Shown here: piece after piece, positions 45,926 through 54,655 of the stretch
Position numbering within the stretch: position 1 is the first letter of the stretch
How the letters are laid out: each line of letters begins with the position of its first letter
Source: Lignipirellula cremea
GTDB lineage: Bacteria; Planctomycetota; Planctomycetia; Pirellulales; Pirellulaceae
Reading direction: 5' to 3'
NCBI RefSeq assembly: GCF_007751035.1
Contig: NZ_CP036433.1
Location: 2,027,001-2,091,000 of the forward strand
DNA: 64,000 bases
Program-made: the position numbers and the translations under genes
Notes under the pieces: model-generated
What the model saw: the letters and a program-made list of their open reading frames with translations, nothing else
What the model was told of the DNA's origin: nothing
Database searches by the model: none

Positions 45926-46417
45926 TCAGGGGGCGTGGCCGAAGCCCCCGCCATCCAGACAAACAATAAAAAGAAACAGGAACAGGCAGACAAGCGAAAC
46001 GACGACCAGCCCAAATATGACGACGGAGAAAACGCCGACGGAGATCCAGAAGGCCAGAAAACGATGCTGCCAGGTGACTTCCTGCCCCCGCGCGCGTCGA
46101 CGAATCAAATGTACGGCCGCCGCGGTCAACGGAATGGCGGTCAGCACAAAGTAACCGATCCCCTGCTCCGGGCTCTCCAGCATCATTCCCACCCCCGCCA
46201 GCAGAACGACCAGGGCGGTGGCGCCGGTCAGCACCATGAAAAAGATTTCCTTGGGGGCGTAGTCGGGACGTTCGTCGACCAGTTCCGCCAGCACGACTTC
46301 GACGGCTTTGGCCTGGGTGATGTCGGCCTGGCAGAGCCAGCAGCGCGCAGCGGCGCCGCCGTTATCCGCATGGCATTGCGGACAGGTTTTAATCGTTTCC
46401 TTTACATCAGGCGACAT
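45926..46417 (-). CDS. Zinc-ribbon membrane protein
   Basis: 163 residues from the ATG at 46417 (AGGTG upstream). The N-terminal zinc ribbon has C12-P-Q-C15 and C26-W-L-C29. A short acidic segment follows, then about four hydrophobic helices (IFFMVLTGATALVVLLAGVG, GYFVLTAIPLTAAAVHLI, FLAFWISVGVFSVVIFGLVV, SLVCLFLFLFIVCL). It lies 19 bp after the upstream membrane-protein gene and 55 bp before the radical SAM gene, so all three are probably one transcript. The family is not recognised. The ribbon could sense metal or bind protein, but that is inference. Confidence 0.8.
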   Translation of the reverse strand: MSPDVKETIKTCPQCHADNGGAAARCWLCQADITQAKAVEVVLAELVDERPDYAPKEIFFMVLTGATALVVLLAGVGMMLESPEQGIGYFVLTAIPLTAAAVHLIRRRARGQEVTWQHRFLAFWISVGVFSVVIFGLVVVSLVCLFLFLFIVCLDGGGFGHAP

Positions 46418-46436
46418 ACAACACCTGGGTTCTGGG

Positions 46437-47090
46437 TTACGACGAAGCAGGAGGAGCCGCCGCGGACTCGGCCGGGCGGGAGACGGCGGCCGACATGCGA
46501 CGCTGGTACTCTTCGGCCAGCGTCCGCACCCGGCAGACGATCTGCCCGAGCATGATTCCGGCCAGCCCCAGACTGGCCAGCATTACCAGATTCCGCACTA
46601 CCGGCGTCGCATGCTCGGCGTCGAACCAGACCGGATCCAGGGCCCCGACCAGCACCTCGTAGCCGGCCATCGCGCCCAGGACGGCAAACAGTATCAGCGC
46701 CCGGTTCAAACGCAAGGCGGCCAGAATCAGCACGACAAAATACACATAGACCAGCGGGCTGTCTGATTTACCGCCCACCCAGGCAGTCAGCGTTAGCAGC
46801 ACCAGATCGGCCCCGGTCGTGACAAATTTCAGCGCCGGCGGAAAGAACCGGCGCCGCAAACAGAGCAGCACGCCCAGCACCAGAAACGACCAGATCGCCA
46901 CAATCCAGGTCGCCCTGCGGTGGAACTCGGCCGCAGCCGGGGTCCCATCGGAGAATCCCAGGTGGTGGATCAACTGCACCAGATACAGACTGGCGACCGC
47001 CGTCACCCGGAGCAAATTGGCCCGTCCCTCGCTGGCGTATTCCTGCCACCGCTGCACCACATGCCATTGTTGTTCCGCATCCGTCGTCAT
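46437..47090 (-). CDS. Polytopic membrane protein of unknown function
   Basis: 217 residues from the ATG at 47090 (AGAGG five bases upstream). Roughly five membrane helices are seen (ANLLRVTAVASLYLVQLI, WIVAIWSFLVLGVLLCL, ADLVLLTLTAWVGG, VYVYFVVLILAALRLN, LMLASLGLAGIMLGQIV). A cytoplasmic C-terminal helix follows (VRTLAEEYQRRMSAAV). The layout resembles the membrane sensor part of some histidine kinases or cyclases, but no catalytic domain follows. It is the first gene of the radical SAM unit. Confidence 0.75.
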   Translation of the reverse strand: MTTDAEQQWHVVQRWQEYASEGRANLLRVTAVASLYLVQLIHHLGFSDGTPAAAEFHRRATWIVAIWSFLVLGVLLCLRRRFFPPALKFVTTGADLVLLTLTAWVGGKSDSPLVYVYFVVLILAALRLNRALILFAVLGAMAGYEVLVGALDPVWFDAEHATPVVRNLVMLASLGLAGIMLGQIVCRVRTLAEEYQRRMSAAVSRPAESAAAPPASS

Positions 47091-47335
47091 GAATGCCTCT
47101 AGCGCGCAGGAAAAAGAGGAGCAATGAGCCAGGCCGCTTGAGGTCGGGCGAAATGGGATCGCCCCCATAAAGACCCGCCTGAAGAAATTGGCGAGCACGA
47201 CGTTCCGCGATCTGGGACAAAAACCGCGTTTCCTTCGGCCGCATTGTAAAGGTTTACCCGGCGCGGGCAAGCAGGAACCGGCGTCGCGGCAGGAAAGGAT
47301 CAACCCGCGAGCTCCTGGGGCGTGCGCACGTTGGG

Positions 47336-47545
47336 TCTGTCTGCCTGCGGGCGGCGGGAGAAGAGGAACCGCAGCCGGACGGCGCCAGAACGTTCCCCGG
47401 TTTTCGTATGGCGGTGGAACGGCAACTGCTGCCCGAAGAGGGGCCGTTGACGCAGGTGCATTATCGAAATGCGGCAGAGTAAGAAGACGCCTTGCGACGT
47501 CTGGCCGCAGTCGTTCCGGCCAACCAGCAGGAGCGGATGCTATAG
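47336..47545 (+). pseudogene. Possible decayed coding fragment
   Basis: In one plus-strand frame the translation looks protein-like across an internal TAA: FRMAVERQLLPEEGPLTQVHY, RNAAE, stop, then EDALRRLAAVVPANQQERML, stop. The TAA at the junction and the absence of a start signal suggest a remnant. I do not recognise the parent gene. It could also be chance in GC-rich sequence. Confidence 0.25.
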
Positions 47546-47547
47546 AG

Positions 47548-47585
47548 ACAGGGCGGTATGCCCTGGATGCCGGTCGCCGCCCTGT
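47548..47585. terminator. Hairpin downstream of flgE
   Basis: Perfect 9 bp stem ACAGGGCGG/CCGCCCTGT with a 20-base loop, 86 bp beyond the flgE stop. No U-tract, so it is a weak terminator candidate. Confidence 0.35.
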
Positions 47586-47670
47586 CCTGGCAGGCGGGCG
47601 ACCCGCTTCGCAAGGGAACCGCGTGCGACCATTGCGGTCAATGGTCGCCGCTTTCTACCCTGGCAGCCGT

Positions 47671-50121
47671 TTAACGACGAATGTTGAGCAGTTCGTCGAA
47701 CAGTTGCTGCGAGGTCGAGATGACTCGCGAGTTGCCTCGATACTGGGTCGTCGCCAGGACCAGGTCGATCAGGTTACGACCGATGTCGGTATTCGACAAT
47801 TCCACGGCGCCGGACACCACGGAGCCGATGCCATTCTCGCCCGGTCCGCCCTGGACGGGCAGGCCGGAGTTCACCCCCTGGGCGTACAGGTTCAAACCGC
47901 GTTGCACCAGACCGGACGGGTTGGCGAAACGGGCCAGCTGGATCTGCCCCAGATCGCGACTCACGCCGTTGGTGAACACGCCGCGGATCACGCCGTCGTC
48001 GCCAATGGTGAAGCTCGACAGGGAACCGGATCCGGAACCATCCTGGCGGGTCGCCGCGAGGCTGGCTTTCTCCGAGGACAAGCCCGAAACACCGGAGAAA
48101 TCCAGTTTGAACTCCAACGGCGAGCTGGAAGGAATGTTCCGGCGATCAACCGCGATTGTCGTATTGGTGGACGACAGGAAACCGCCTTCCCCGTCGAACG
48201 TGACCAGGCCGGTGCCGACCGAAACATCGGAGCCGCTGGCCGGATCGTTGTCGCCCGAATCAGCAAACCAGCGGTACGTAGTAGCGGACCCGGTGCGCGA
48301 CTCCAGCACGGTGGTGACGCGCAAGTTCAGCGGAATACCCAGGCTATCGTAAGCGATGAAGTCGGCGACGGCGCTCTGGCCTTTGGCTTCCTGGATAACG
48401 CCGAAGCTAAGATTGGGATTGGAGACTTCGCCCGTTGTGGTGGTCAGCGTGAACGAAGACAGGCTGAGGCCGACGGCGCTATCGACGCCGTTGTTACTGA
48501 CGACGCGAATCTGACCGTTGGTGACCACCGCGCCAGGCGGCAAGGTGCCTGTCTCGCCGGAGATCGTATTGAGCGAATTGGGAATCGGGTGGTTGGGATC
48601 GTCAATCGCGGTCTGGATGCCGAGCGAGTCGTTCATGAACTCGATCAGATCCTGCACCGTCGAATCGGCCGTGACGATAAACTCTTTCGATTCCAGGGCG
48701 CGTTCCCCTTTGCGTCCATCGAATTCCAGCACGCCTTCTTGAAACTGCGGTTCAAACGCAAAGCCGTCGCGGCGCACCACATCCACCAGCCGCGTATTCG
48801 CGTTGATTTTTGGTCCGTCGAGGTCGATCTTTTTGTTCCCGAAGGTCGCCAGGTTGGAGATCTCCGCGTCGGTTTTGCTGTCGGTATAGTCGCCGCCGGG
48901 TGCGACCGTATCGACCAGGTAAAAAGAGTTGGGATCGGTCGACAGGTTTCGGTAAATGCGAACTTCGTCGTAATCGGGGTAGAGGTCGGTAGGACCCGGT
49001 ACAGGCGGGGTCGGCAGGTCTTTCAGCTGGATGCGCCCGTTCAGCACGTTCTCGGGACCGAGCAGCACCGAAGGCCGGCTTTCCGGGTCGCCGTTCCGGT
49101 AGTAGGTCACCAGGTAGCTGTAGTTGCCGGTCACGACGGTTTCGTCCAGCGGGGTCGCACTGAGCGCCACGCTGTTGTCGTCGATGTACGTCGCTCCGAC
49201 CGCGGCGGTATCCAGTTGAAAGAAATCATCGCCGCCCGCCGCTGTGCGGTAGATGTTCACACTGGAATAGGTTGCCGTCGTCGGCAGGGGGGACAGCTGG
49301 ATCGCATTGTTCGCTGCCGCATCGCCGACCGGGACGGTCACCGTGATCGGGTCCGAGGGCGTGCTCTCCGTGCCGCTGGCGTCGGTGAACGTAAACCGAT
49401 ATTTGAAGACATCGCCCTCTGCATGCGTACCGGCGCCTTCGGTGTGGGACACAACGATCCCGCCTTCGTTGGGACGGGAGGCAACGGCAATGCTGGTCGC
49501 CGTGGCGTCGGCGCGGGGAGTCGCTCCATCGCCCAGAATCGCGCTTTGCACCACTTCGGCCGTATCAGCCACATCGCCGGTCGGCGTCAGCGTACCTTCC
49601 AGATACACATTCTTGGTCGCCGCCGCCACCGCGGCCGAGCCGAGCGGAATCTCCAAAGGCGTCAGCGAAGTGCGTTGAATCTGGAACTCATCATCGATTC
49701 CATAGCCTAGTACGCGGTCGCCGTTGACATTCACCAGCTGGTTCTGCGAGTTGGTGTCAAAAATACCGTTCCGCGTGAACAGCGTTTCGCCCGTGCTGGC
49801 CTGGACCTGGAAAAAGCCGCTCCCCTGAATGGCCAGATCGGTGGGGCTGGAACTGGGCTCAATCGTGCCGGGGGTAAAGTCCGGCCGGATATCCGCGACG
49901 AGGGCGCCCAGGCCGACCTGTTTGGGATTCAGACCGCCGTTGTTTGCCGACGGGGCCGCTCCAATGGACTGGGTCTGCAGGAACTGGGTCGCAAAAACGG
50001 CTGAGGAAGCCTTGAAACCAACGGTCTGGGCATTGGCCAGATTATTACCGACGACATCGATCGTCGATTCTGCAGCCGTCAAACCGGTTAACGCCGTGCT
50101 GAGCGCCGATGCGAGACCCAT
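47671..50121 (-). CDS. flgE: Flagellar hook protein FlgE, enlarged
   Basis: 816 residues, about double the usual ~400, from an ATG with AAGGA nine bases upstream. The conserved hook N-terminus is clear (GLASALSTALTGLTAAESTIDVVGNNLANAQTVGFKA, split here: TIDVVGNNLANAQTVGFK), as is SPTDLAIQGSGFFQV. The C-terminus carries the D0 helix (SNTDIGRNLIDLVLATTQY). The extra length is in the middle: residues ~190-420 hold two fibronectin-like segments (FKYRFTFTDASGTESTPSD; YSYLVTYYRNGDPESRPS, each followed by an 'IYR' strand). FlgE polymerises into the flagellar hook outside the cell. flgD lies upstream on the same strand, 224 bp away. The inserts would form extra surface domains on the hook. Confidence 0.92.
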   Translation of the reverse strand: MGLASALSTALTGLTAAESTIDVVGNNLANAQTVGFKASSAVFATQFLQTQSIGAAPSANNGGLNPKQVGLGALVADIRPDFTPGTIEPSSSPTDLAIQGSGFFQVQASTGETLFTRNGIFDTNSQNQLVNVNGDRVLGYGIDDEFQIQRTSLTPLEIPLGSAAVAAATKNVYLEGTLTPTGDVADTAEVVQSAILGDGATPRADATATSIAVASRPNEGGIVVSHTEGAGTHAEGDVFKYRFTFTDASGTESTPSDPITVTVPVGDAAANNAIQLSPLPTTATYSSVNIYRTAAGGDDFFQLDTAAVGATYIDDNSVALSATPLDETVVTGNYSYLVTYYRNGDPESRPSVLLGPENVLNGRIQLKDLPTPPVPGPTDLYPDYDEVRIYRNLSTDPNSFYLVDTVAPGGDYTDSKTDAEISNLATFGNKKIDLDGPKINANTRLVDVVRRDGFAFEPQFQEGVLEFDGRKGERALESKEFIVTADSTVQDLIEFMNDSLGIQTAIDDPNHPIPNSLNTISGETGTLPPGAVVTNGQIRVVSNNGVDSAVGLSLSSFTLTTTTGEVSNPNLSFGVIQEAKGQSAVADFIAYDSLGIPLNLRVTTVLESRTGSATTYRWFADSGDNDPASGSDVSVGTGLVTFDGEGGFLSSTNTTIAVDRRNIPSSSPLEFKLDFSGVSGLSSEKASLAATRQDGSGSGSLSSFTIGDDGVIRGVFTNGVSRDLGQIQLARFANPSGLVQRGLNLYAQGVNSGLPVQGGPGENGIGSVVSGAVELSNTDIGRNLIDLVLATTQYRGNSRVISTSQQLFDELLNIRR

Positions 50122-50345
50122 TGCGCGCTTCCTTATATTGAGGAGTTCAGGCGGTGAACACGCCTGTGATAGCCATGGACGAGAGAGCGTCGCCGCTCTC
50201 CAGCGACAATCGCCGCCAGCAAGGTCCCGACCCCGCGGAAGATAAGCAGGAGGGTTCGAAACCGTATGTCGAGATCCGCCGGTTGCTCCGGAACCCGGCC
50301 ATTAGCCAGGTCCCCCACCGAAGGCCGATAATCGCCAGGATCGTT

Positions 50346-50792
50346 CTAAACCGCCGGAGCGGCATCTTCGATCACTTCGCGAATTTTATCTAGATCGACC
50401 GAATGCCCGTCAATGTGCACCTTGAATTGGCGGATTCCGTCGTCGTTGATATCGACAGAAATCCGATCGACCACGCCCGTCACGTTTTTCGACTCTTCAT
50501 CAAGGGCCGATACGGTCTTGCCGATCAGGCCGCTGGCGGTCGCCAGGCTTTGTCCTTCCGACACGTTGCCCAGGGTCGAAGTCAATTTATCGCTGGAGCT
50601 GATCTCCCGCAGCTGGGCAATCTGCGCCAGCATCTCCGAGTTTTCCATCGGATTGAGCGGATCCTGGTTCTGCATCTCGGCGATCATCAACTGCAGGAAT
50701 TGATCGAGATCAACATCGCCGAGCGCCGTCCCCGAACCTTCGGTTTTGCTGGTGGTGAACTGGCTGGAATCCGTACCCGCTATTCTCGACAT
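50346..50792 (-). CDS. flgD: Flagellar hook assembly protein FlgD, short form
   Basis: 148 residues from an ATG with AAAGGGG six bases upstream. The FlgD signature is clear in the N-terminal half (DLDQFLQLMIAEMQNQDPLNPMENSEMLAQIAQL; key piece QNQDPLNPMENSEM). The usual C-terminal tudor/fibronectin portion is replaced by a short beta-rich segment (VTGVVDRISVDINDDGIRQFKV). FlgD caps the growing hook while FlgE subunits add. It precedes flgE on the same strand. Confidence 0.9.
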   Translation of the reverse strand: MSRIAGTDSSQFTTSKTEGSGTALGDVDLDQFLQLMIAEMQNQDPLNPMENSEMLAQIAQLREISSSDKLTSTLGNVSEGQSLATASGLIGKTVSALDEESKNVTGVVDRISVDINDDGIRQFKVHIDGHSVDLDKIREVIEDAAPAV

Positions 50793-50961
50793 CCGTGTCC
50801 CCTTTGTGATGGCCCGCTTCGACGAAGCTATCTATATTATCTGACCGGAACAGATTCCAAGTTGAGGGATACCTGGAAGAAAGATGCGGATTTGTCCGGA
50901 TTTTCCAAAGTTTCCGCGATTTCCTGATAGCCGGACTGCGCAGGCGACGGGACCCGGCGAC

Positions 50962-52332
50962 TTAGAACAGCTCTTTAATCTCATGCTTGCCGAAATCGAC
51001 CAGCGGGAACGGGCGGCCAGCCGGACCCGGCAACGGGGTTTCCAGGTCCAGCCCCAGGCTGTGGTAAATGGTCGCCACCACTTCCGCCGGATCGGTCGGA
51101 CGTTCCACCGGATAGCCGCCGGTCGGATCGCTCTTGCCCACGACCCGCCCGCCTTGCACGCCGCCGCCGGCGAAGTACATCGACCAGCACTGGGGCCAGT
51201 GATCCCGCCCGCCGGCCGGATTGATCCGCGGGGTGCGGCCAAACTCGGCCAGGTTGCAGACCAGCGTATTCTCTAACAGGCCGCGGTCGATCAGGTCTTC
51301 GATCAGGGCCGCATACGCCTGGTCATACATCGGCGCGACGATATCTTTCATCCCTTCGATCGAAGTAAACGGCTTCGAGCCGTGGATGTCCCAGGTGATT
51401 TCGTCGAACACGGTCAGAAACGTATTCACCGTGACAAACCGCACGCCCGCTTCGATCAGCCGCCGGGCCAGCAGACAGCACTGGCCAAAACGGTTTCGCC
51501 CATACTTATCCCTCAGGCGGGACGGTTCTTTCGACAGATCAAACGCCTCGCGAGCCTGGGGACTGGTCATTAGTCGGTAGGCCGCCTGGAAGTTGCTGTC
51601 CATCAGTTCGGCGGCCTGGCTGGTTTCGAACTGGTCGATCGACTGCTCCACGATTTCCCGCATTTTCTTCCGCCGCGACAAGCGGGCTTCGCCGATCTCT
51701 TGCGGGGGCAACAGGTCGGGAACTTTGAAGTTGGGCTGCGAGGGATCGGCCATCAGGGCGAACGGATCATGCGCCTTGCCGAGAAAGCCTGCGTCCTGCC
51801 CGTGCGGCAGGTTGCCGCCGGTGCGGCCCATCGGTTCGGGCAGGATCACATGCGGCGGCAGATCGGTTTTTCGTCCCCGCAGATACGCCAGTGCGCAACC
51901 GGCATGCGGCGTGTTCACGCCGCCGGAGAACAGCCGGCCCGTCTGCAGCATTTGATGGCCCGTATCGTGAACCGCCGGGGCTGTATGGAAGCAGCTGCGG
52001 ACAATCGAAAAGTGATCGGCCAGGGCGGCGTGCTTCGGCAGAATCTCGGTGATGCTGATCGCAGGGCTTTTGGTGGCGATCGGCTTGAACGGCCCCCGTA
52101 TTTCGGCCGGGGCGTCCGGCTTGGGGTCGAACGTGTCCATCTGGCTGGGCGCGCCCAGATTAAAGATCAGGATCACGTTACGATCGTTCCCCGGCGAGCC
52201 GGCCGCTGCTTCCGCCGCCATCAATTGCGGCAGCGTGAGTCCCACGGCGCCCAGTGCGCCGGCTTGCAAAAAATCGCGTCGCGTCACGCCGTCGCATGTG
52301 GTCGCCGTGGCGTCGCCCTGAATCTGCAGCAT
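50962..52332 (-). CDS. DUF1501 protein, second copy
   Basis: 456 residues from the ATG at 52332. The leader is Tat-like (VTRRDFLQAGALGAVGLTL). DUF1501 landmarks: NVILIFNLGAPSQMDTFDPKP, HAALADHFSIVRSCFHTAP, HDTGHQMLQTGRLFSGG, CCLLARRLIEAGVRFVTVNTF, NLAEFGRTPRINPAGGRDHWP and the ending VVATIYHSLGLDLETPLPG. No PSD1 gene is adjacent, unlike the first copy. Probably exported; its role is unproven. Neighbours are flgD (downstream) and yggS (upstream), with no obvious link. Confidence 0.9.
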   Translation of the reverse strand: MLQIQGDATATTCDGVTRRDFLQAGALGAVGLTLPQLMAAEAAAGSPGNDRNVILIFNLGAPSQMDTFDPKPDAPAEIRGPFKPIATKSPAISITEILPKHAALADHFSIVRSCFHTAPAVHDTGHQMLQTGRLFSGGVNTPHAGCALAYLRGRKTDLPPHVILPEPMGRTGGNLPHGQDAGFLGKAHDPFALMADPSQPNFKVPDLLPPQEIGEARLSRRKKMREIVEQSIDQFETSQAAELMDSNFQAAYRLMTSPQAREAFDLSKEPSRLRDKYGRNRFGQCCLLARRLIEAGVRFVTVNTFLTVFDEITWDIHGSKPFTSIEGMKDIVAPMYDQAYAALIEDLIDRGLLENTLVCNLAEFGRTPRINPAGGRDHWPQCWSMYFAGGGVQGGRVVGKSDPTGGYPVERPTDPAEVVATIYHSLGLDLETPLPGPAGRPFPLVDFGKHEIKELF

Positions 52333-52549
52333 GGGTCGTTCCAATGAATCAGCGTAGGGAGCCTTGTTCCTCAAGGCAGGAACAAAGGGGGAAAGATGGC
52401 GGGCAGGACGATCAGCCTGGATGCACAATCGCCAACCTTCGAGAGTATCACACGCCGAAAACAGGGTCAAATGCCGACCCCCGCAGATCCGTCCGGCCCA
52501 GATCGCCGGACGAAAGCCGACAGACGAAGCTCGCCCGCATGCTGCGGAG

Positions 52550-53257
52550 CTAAACGTCCAGACCGTCGAACAGGGACGAGCCGACGCGCACCAGCGTCGC
52601 GCCCTCTTCGATGGCGATGGCGAAGTCGCCGCTCATGCCCATGGAGAGCTCGGATAGTTGCAGCGACGCGGGGCAATTCGCCTGCAGCTGGTCGCGTAGT
52701 TCCCGCAGGGCGATGAAGTCGCGGCGGGCCTGGTCGGGGCCGCCGGTGAGGGAAGCCATCGCCATCAGCCCTTCGATTTTCAGCTGCGTCAGCTCGGCGA
52801 ATTTCGGCAGCAGCAGCTCCATTTCCGTCGGCGCAAAACCGTGCTTGGCGACGTCGCCGGAGATGTTCACCTCCAGCAAGACCCGCTGCGTTATGTTCGC
52901 TTCCAGAGCCGCTTCGTGGACCGCCGCCAGCAAACGCAGGCTGTCGCCCGCGTGCAACAGGTGCAGGTGCGGCAGGGAGCGTTTCACTTTGTTCCGCTGC
53001 AGATGACCAATCAAATGCCAGCGCACCCCCAGCGGGGCGAGCGCCTCGGCCCGGGGCCAGAACTGCTGGGGGCGGCTTTCGCCCAGGTCCAGACAACCGG
53101 CCTCGGCCACCTGCCGGGCTGTGGCGTCGTCGACGTATTTGGTCACGCCGACGAGCGTGATGTCGTCCAGACGCCGGCCGGAACGGGCGGCGGCGTCCGC
53201 CATCTGTTGGCGAATGGCGGACAGGTTGTCGGCGATACGGGAGTCACGGGTCGACAT
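52550..53257 (-). CDS. yggS: YggS-family PLP-binding homeostasis protein
   Basis: 235 residues, ATG with a GAGG site. Alanine-racemase-like TIM-barrel fold with the PLP lysine K40 in ITLVGVTKYV. Other family motifs are DLGESRPQQFWPRAEAL, RWHLIGHLQRNK and LSELSMGMSGDFAIAIEEGATLVRVGSSLF. YggS/PROSC proteins bind PLP and keep cytosolic PLP and amino-acid pools balanced without a known catalytic reaction. It lies 49 bp from the deoxyhypusine-synthase-like gene upstream and may be cotranscribed with it. Confidence 0.93.
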   Translation of the reverse strand: MSTRDSRIADNLSAIRQQMADAAARSGRRLDDITLVGVTKYVDDATARQVAEAGCLDLGESRPQQFWPRAEALAPLGVRWHLIGHLQRNKVKRSLPHLHLLHAGDSLRLLAAVHEAALEANITQRVLLEVNISGDVAKHGFAPTEMELLLPKFAELTQLKIEGLMAMASLTGGPDQARRDFIALRELRDQLQANCPASLQLSELSMGMSGDFAIAIEEGATLVRVGSSLFDGLDV

Positions 53258-53305
53258 GGGAACAGCCTCAACCGCAACGGGGAAAGCATGAGCAGCGATA
53301 ATGGG

Positions 53306-54268
53306 CTACTCGCCCAGAATGTAAGCAAACATCAAAGGCGCCACGATCGATGCGTCCGAGTTGATCATGAACTTGGGCGTTTCCTTGTTCAGCTTGCCCC
53401 AGGTGATTTTCTCATTGGGAGCGGCGCCCGAGTACGACCCGTACGACATGGTCGAGTCGGAGATCTGGCAGAAATACGCCCAGTACGGCACGTCGAGTTC
53501 CATATCCTGGATCATCAACGGTACGGCGCAAATGGCGAAGTCGCCGGCAATGCCGCCGGCAATCTGGAAGAAGCCGACGGGCGACTTGTTGCTGGTCTGC
53601 TCGTACCAGGTGACCAGTTTGGCCATTTGTTCCGTACCCGACCGCATGGCGTGGTGGGATTTGATTTTCCCTTCCAGGCAACGGGCGGCAAAGATATTGC
53701 CCAGGGTGGAGTCTTCAAACCCGGGCGAAAAGATCGGGATGCCGGCCTCTTTAGCGGCGATCAGCCAGGAGTCTTCCCGCGGGATCTGGAACTCTTTTTC
53801 GATTTCCGGCTCGTCGAGCATGCGGAACAGATATTCATACGGGAAGTACGATTCCCCTTTTTCAGCCGCTTCGACGCAGTAAGGGATGATCCAGCGTTCG
53901 ACGAAGCGGACGCACGTTTCCGGAATGCAGGTGTCGGTCACCCGGTTCATGCCCCGTTCGCGCAGCGCCGTTTCTTCATCGGGCGACAGGCTCAAATAGT
54001 CGGGCGTTAATTCGTAGTCGTTGTGCGAAAGCAGGTTGAAGACGTCTTCTTCCAGATTGGCGGCCGTGCAACTGATGGCGTGCACCTTGCCGGCGCGGAT
54101 CATGCGAGCGAGCGACACGCCGATTTCCGCGGTGCTCATCGCTCCGGCCATGGTCAGCAGCATCGACCCGCCGTCTGCGATATGTGTTTTGTAGGACCGG
54201 GCCGCAGCGACCATTTCCCGCGCATTAAAGTGGCGGAAGTGTTTGTCAAGGAATGCGCTAATCGACAT
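53306..54268 (-). CDS. Deoxyhypusine synthase-like protein
   Basis: 320 residues from the ATG at 54268. The NAD-binding Rossmann pattern of the deoxyhypusine/homospermidine synthase family is recognisable: SMLLTMAGAMSTAEIGVSLARMI, AISCTAANLEEDVFNLL, IPIFSPGFEDSTLG and FFQIAGGIAGDFAICAVPLMIQD. The lysine that carries the aminobutyl group in eukaryotic enzymes has a counterpart in NEKITWGKLN (~residue 290), followed by INSDASIVAPLMFA. Bacteria lack eIF5A, so bacterial homologues probably act in polyamine metabolism, for example on putrescine or agmatine; the exact reaction is not determined by sequence. Cytosolic. It is divergent from lpxD and upstream of yggS. Confidence 0.88.
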   Translation of the reverse strand: MSISAFLDKHFRHFNAREMVAAARSYKTHIADGGSMLLTMAGAMSTAEIGVSLARMIRAGKVHAISCTAANLEEDVFNLLSHNDYELTPDYLSLSPDEETALRERGMNRVTDTCIPETCVRFVERWIIPYCVEAAEKGESYFPYEYLFRMLDEPEIEKEFQIPREDSWLIAAKEAGIPIFSPGFEDSTLGNIFAARCLEGKIKSHHAMRSGTEQMAKLVTWYEQTSNKSPVGFFQIAGGIAGDFAICAVPLMIQDMELDVPYWAYFCQISDSTMSYGSYSGAAPNEKITWGKLNKETPKFMINSDASIVAPLMFAYILGE

Positions 54269-54655
54269 ATCAGTAGAATCGCCTGGAAAATCGCGAGAAC
54301 ACAGGAGCAGCGAATGCAACATCGCCTACTTCGGCATCTTAGCGAAATTCGTCGGTAAAGAAAGAAGCCGACCCCCGCGGTCCGGTTTGGAATTCCTGTT
54401 CCCGCCCTGCCCCGCCCGTGCTTCTCAGGCCGAGAGAGCTTGTCCGTTCCCCCTTCTTTTTCCGCCTTCCCCCGGAAAGTCCACCTGCTGGGATCAAAAT
54501 CGACGAGTGAATTCGCCTTGTTCATAAATCACAATTAGGAGTATGATCGCCGGGCGATACAAAAAATACAACGATTGCTGGCCTTGTCCGATGCGCACGG
54601 GGCCTGACTGCCCGGAAAAACTAGAGTATTTTTCGACGGAAAGGATTCCGAACCG
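54269..54655. other. Divergent intergenic region, 387 bp
   Basis: It lies between the deoxyhypusine-synthase-like gene (minus) and lpxD (plus). It contains the lpxD promoter candidate at 54518-54547; no gene is supported. Confidence 0.55.
54518..54547 (+). promoter_or_regulatory. Candidate promoter for lpxD-lpxI
   Basis: TTGTTC (54518-54523), an 18-base spacer and TATGAT (54542-54547), with an AT-rich spacer. This leaves a leader of ~100 bases before lpxD. Confidence 0.4.

Larger units (their letters stand above)
47091..47670. other. Intergenic, 580 bp, with a possible gene remnant and a hairpin
   Basis: It lies between the radical SAM operon (starting leftwards at 47090) and the flgE stop. 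Apart from the remnant at ~47300-47545 and a hairpin at 47548-47585 (perfect 9 bp stem ACAGGGCGG/CCGCCCTGT), I see no gene. Confidence 0.5.

Noticed and set aside
47188-49710. 840-codon plus-strand open frame
   Set aside because: Antisense to flgE, whose conserved termini are unmistakable; the translation shows no family motifs.
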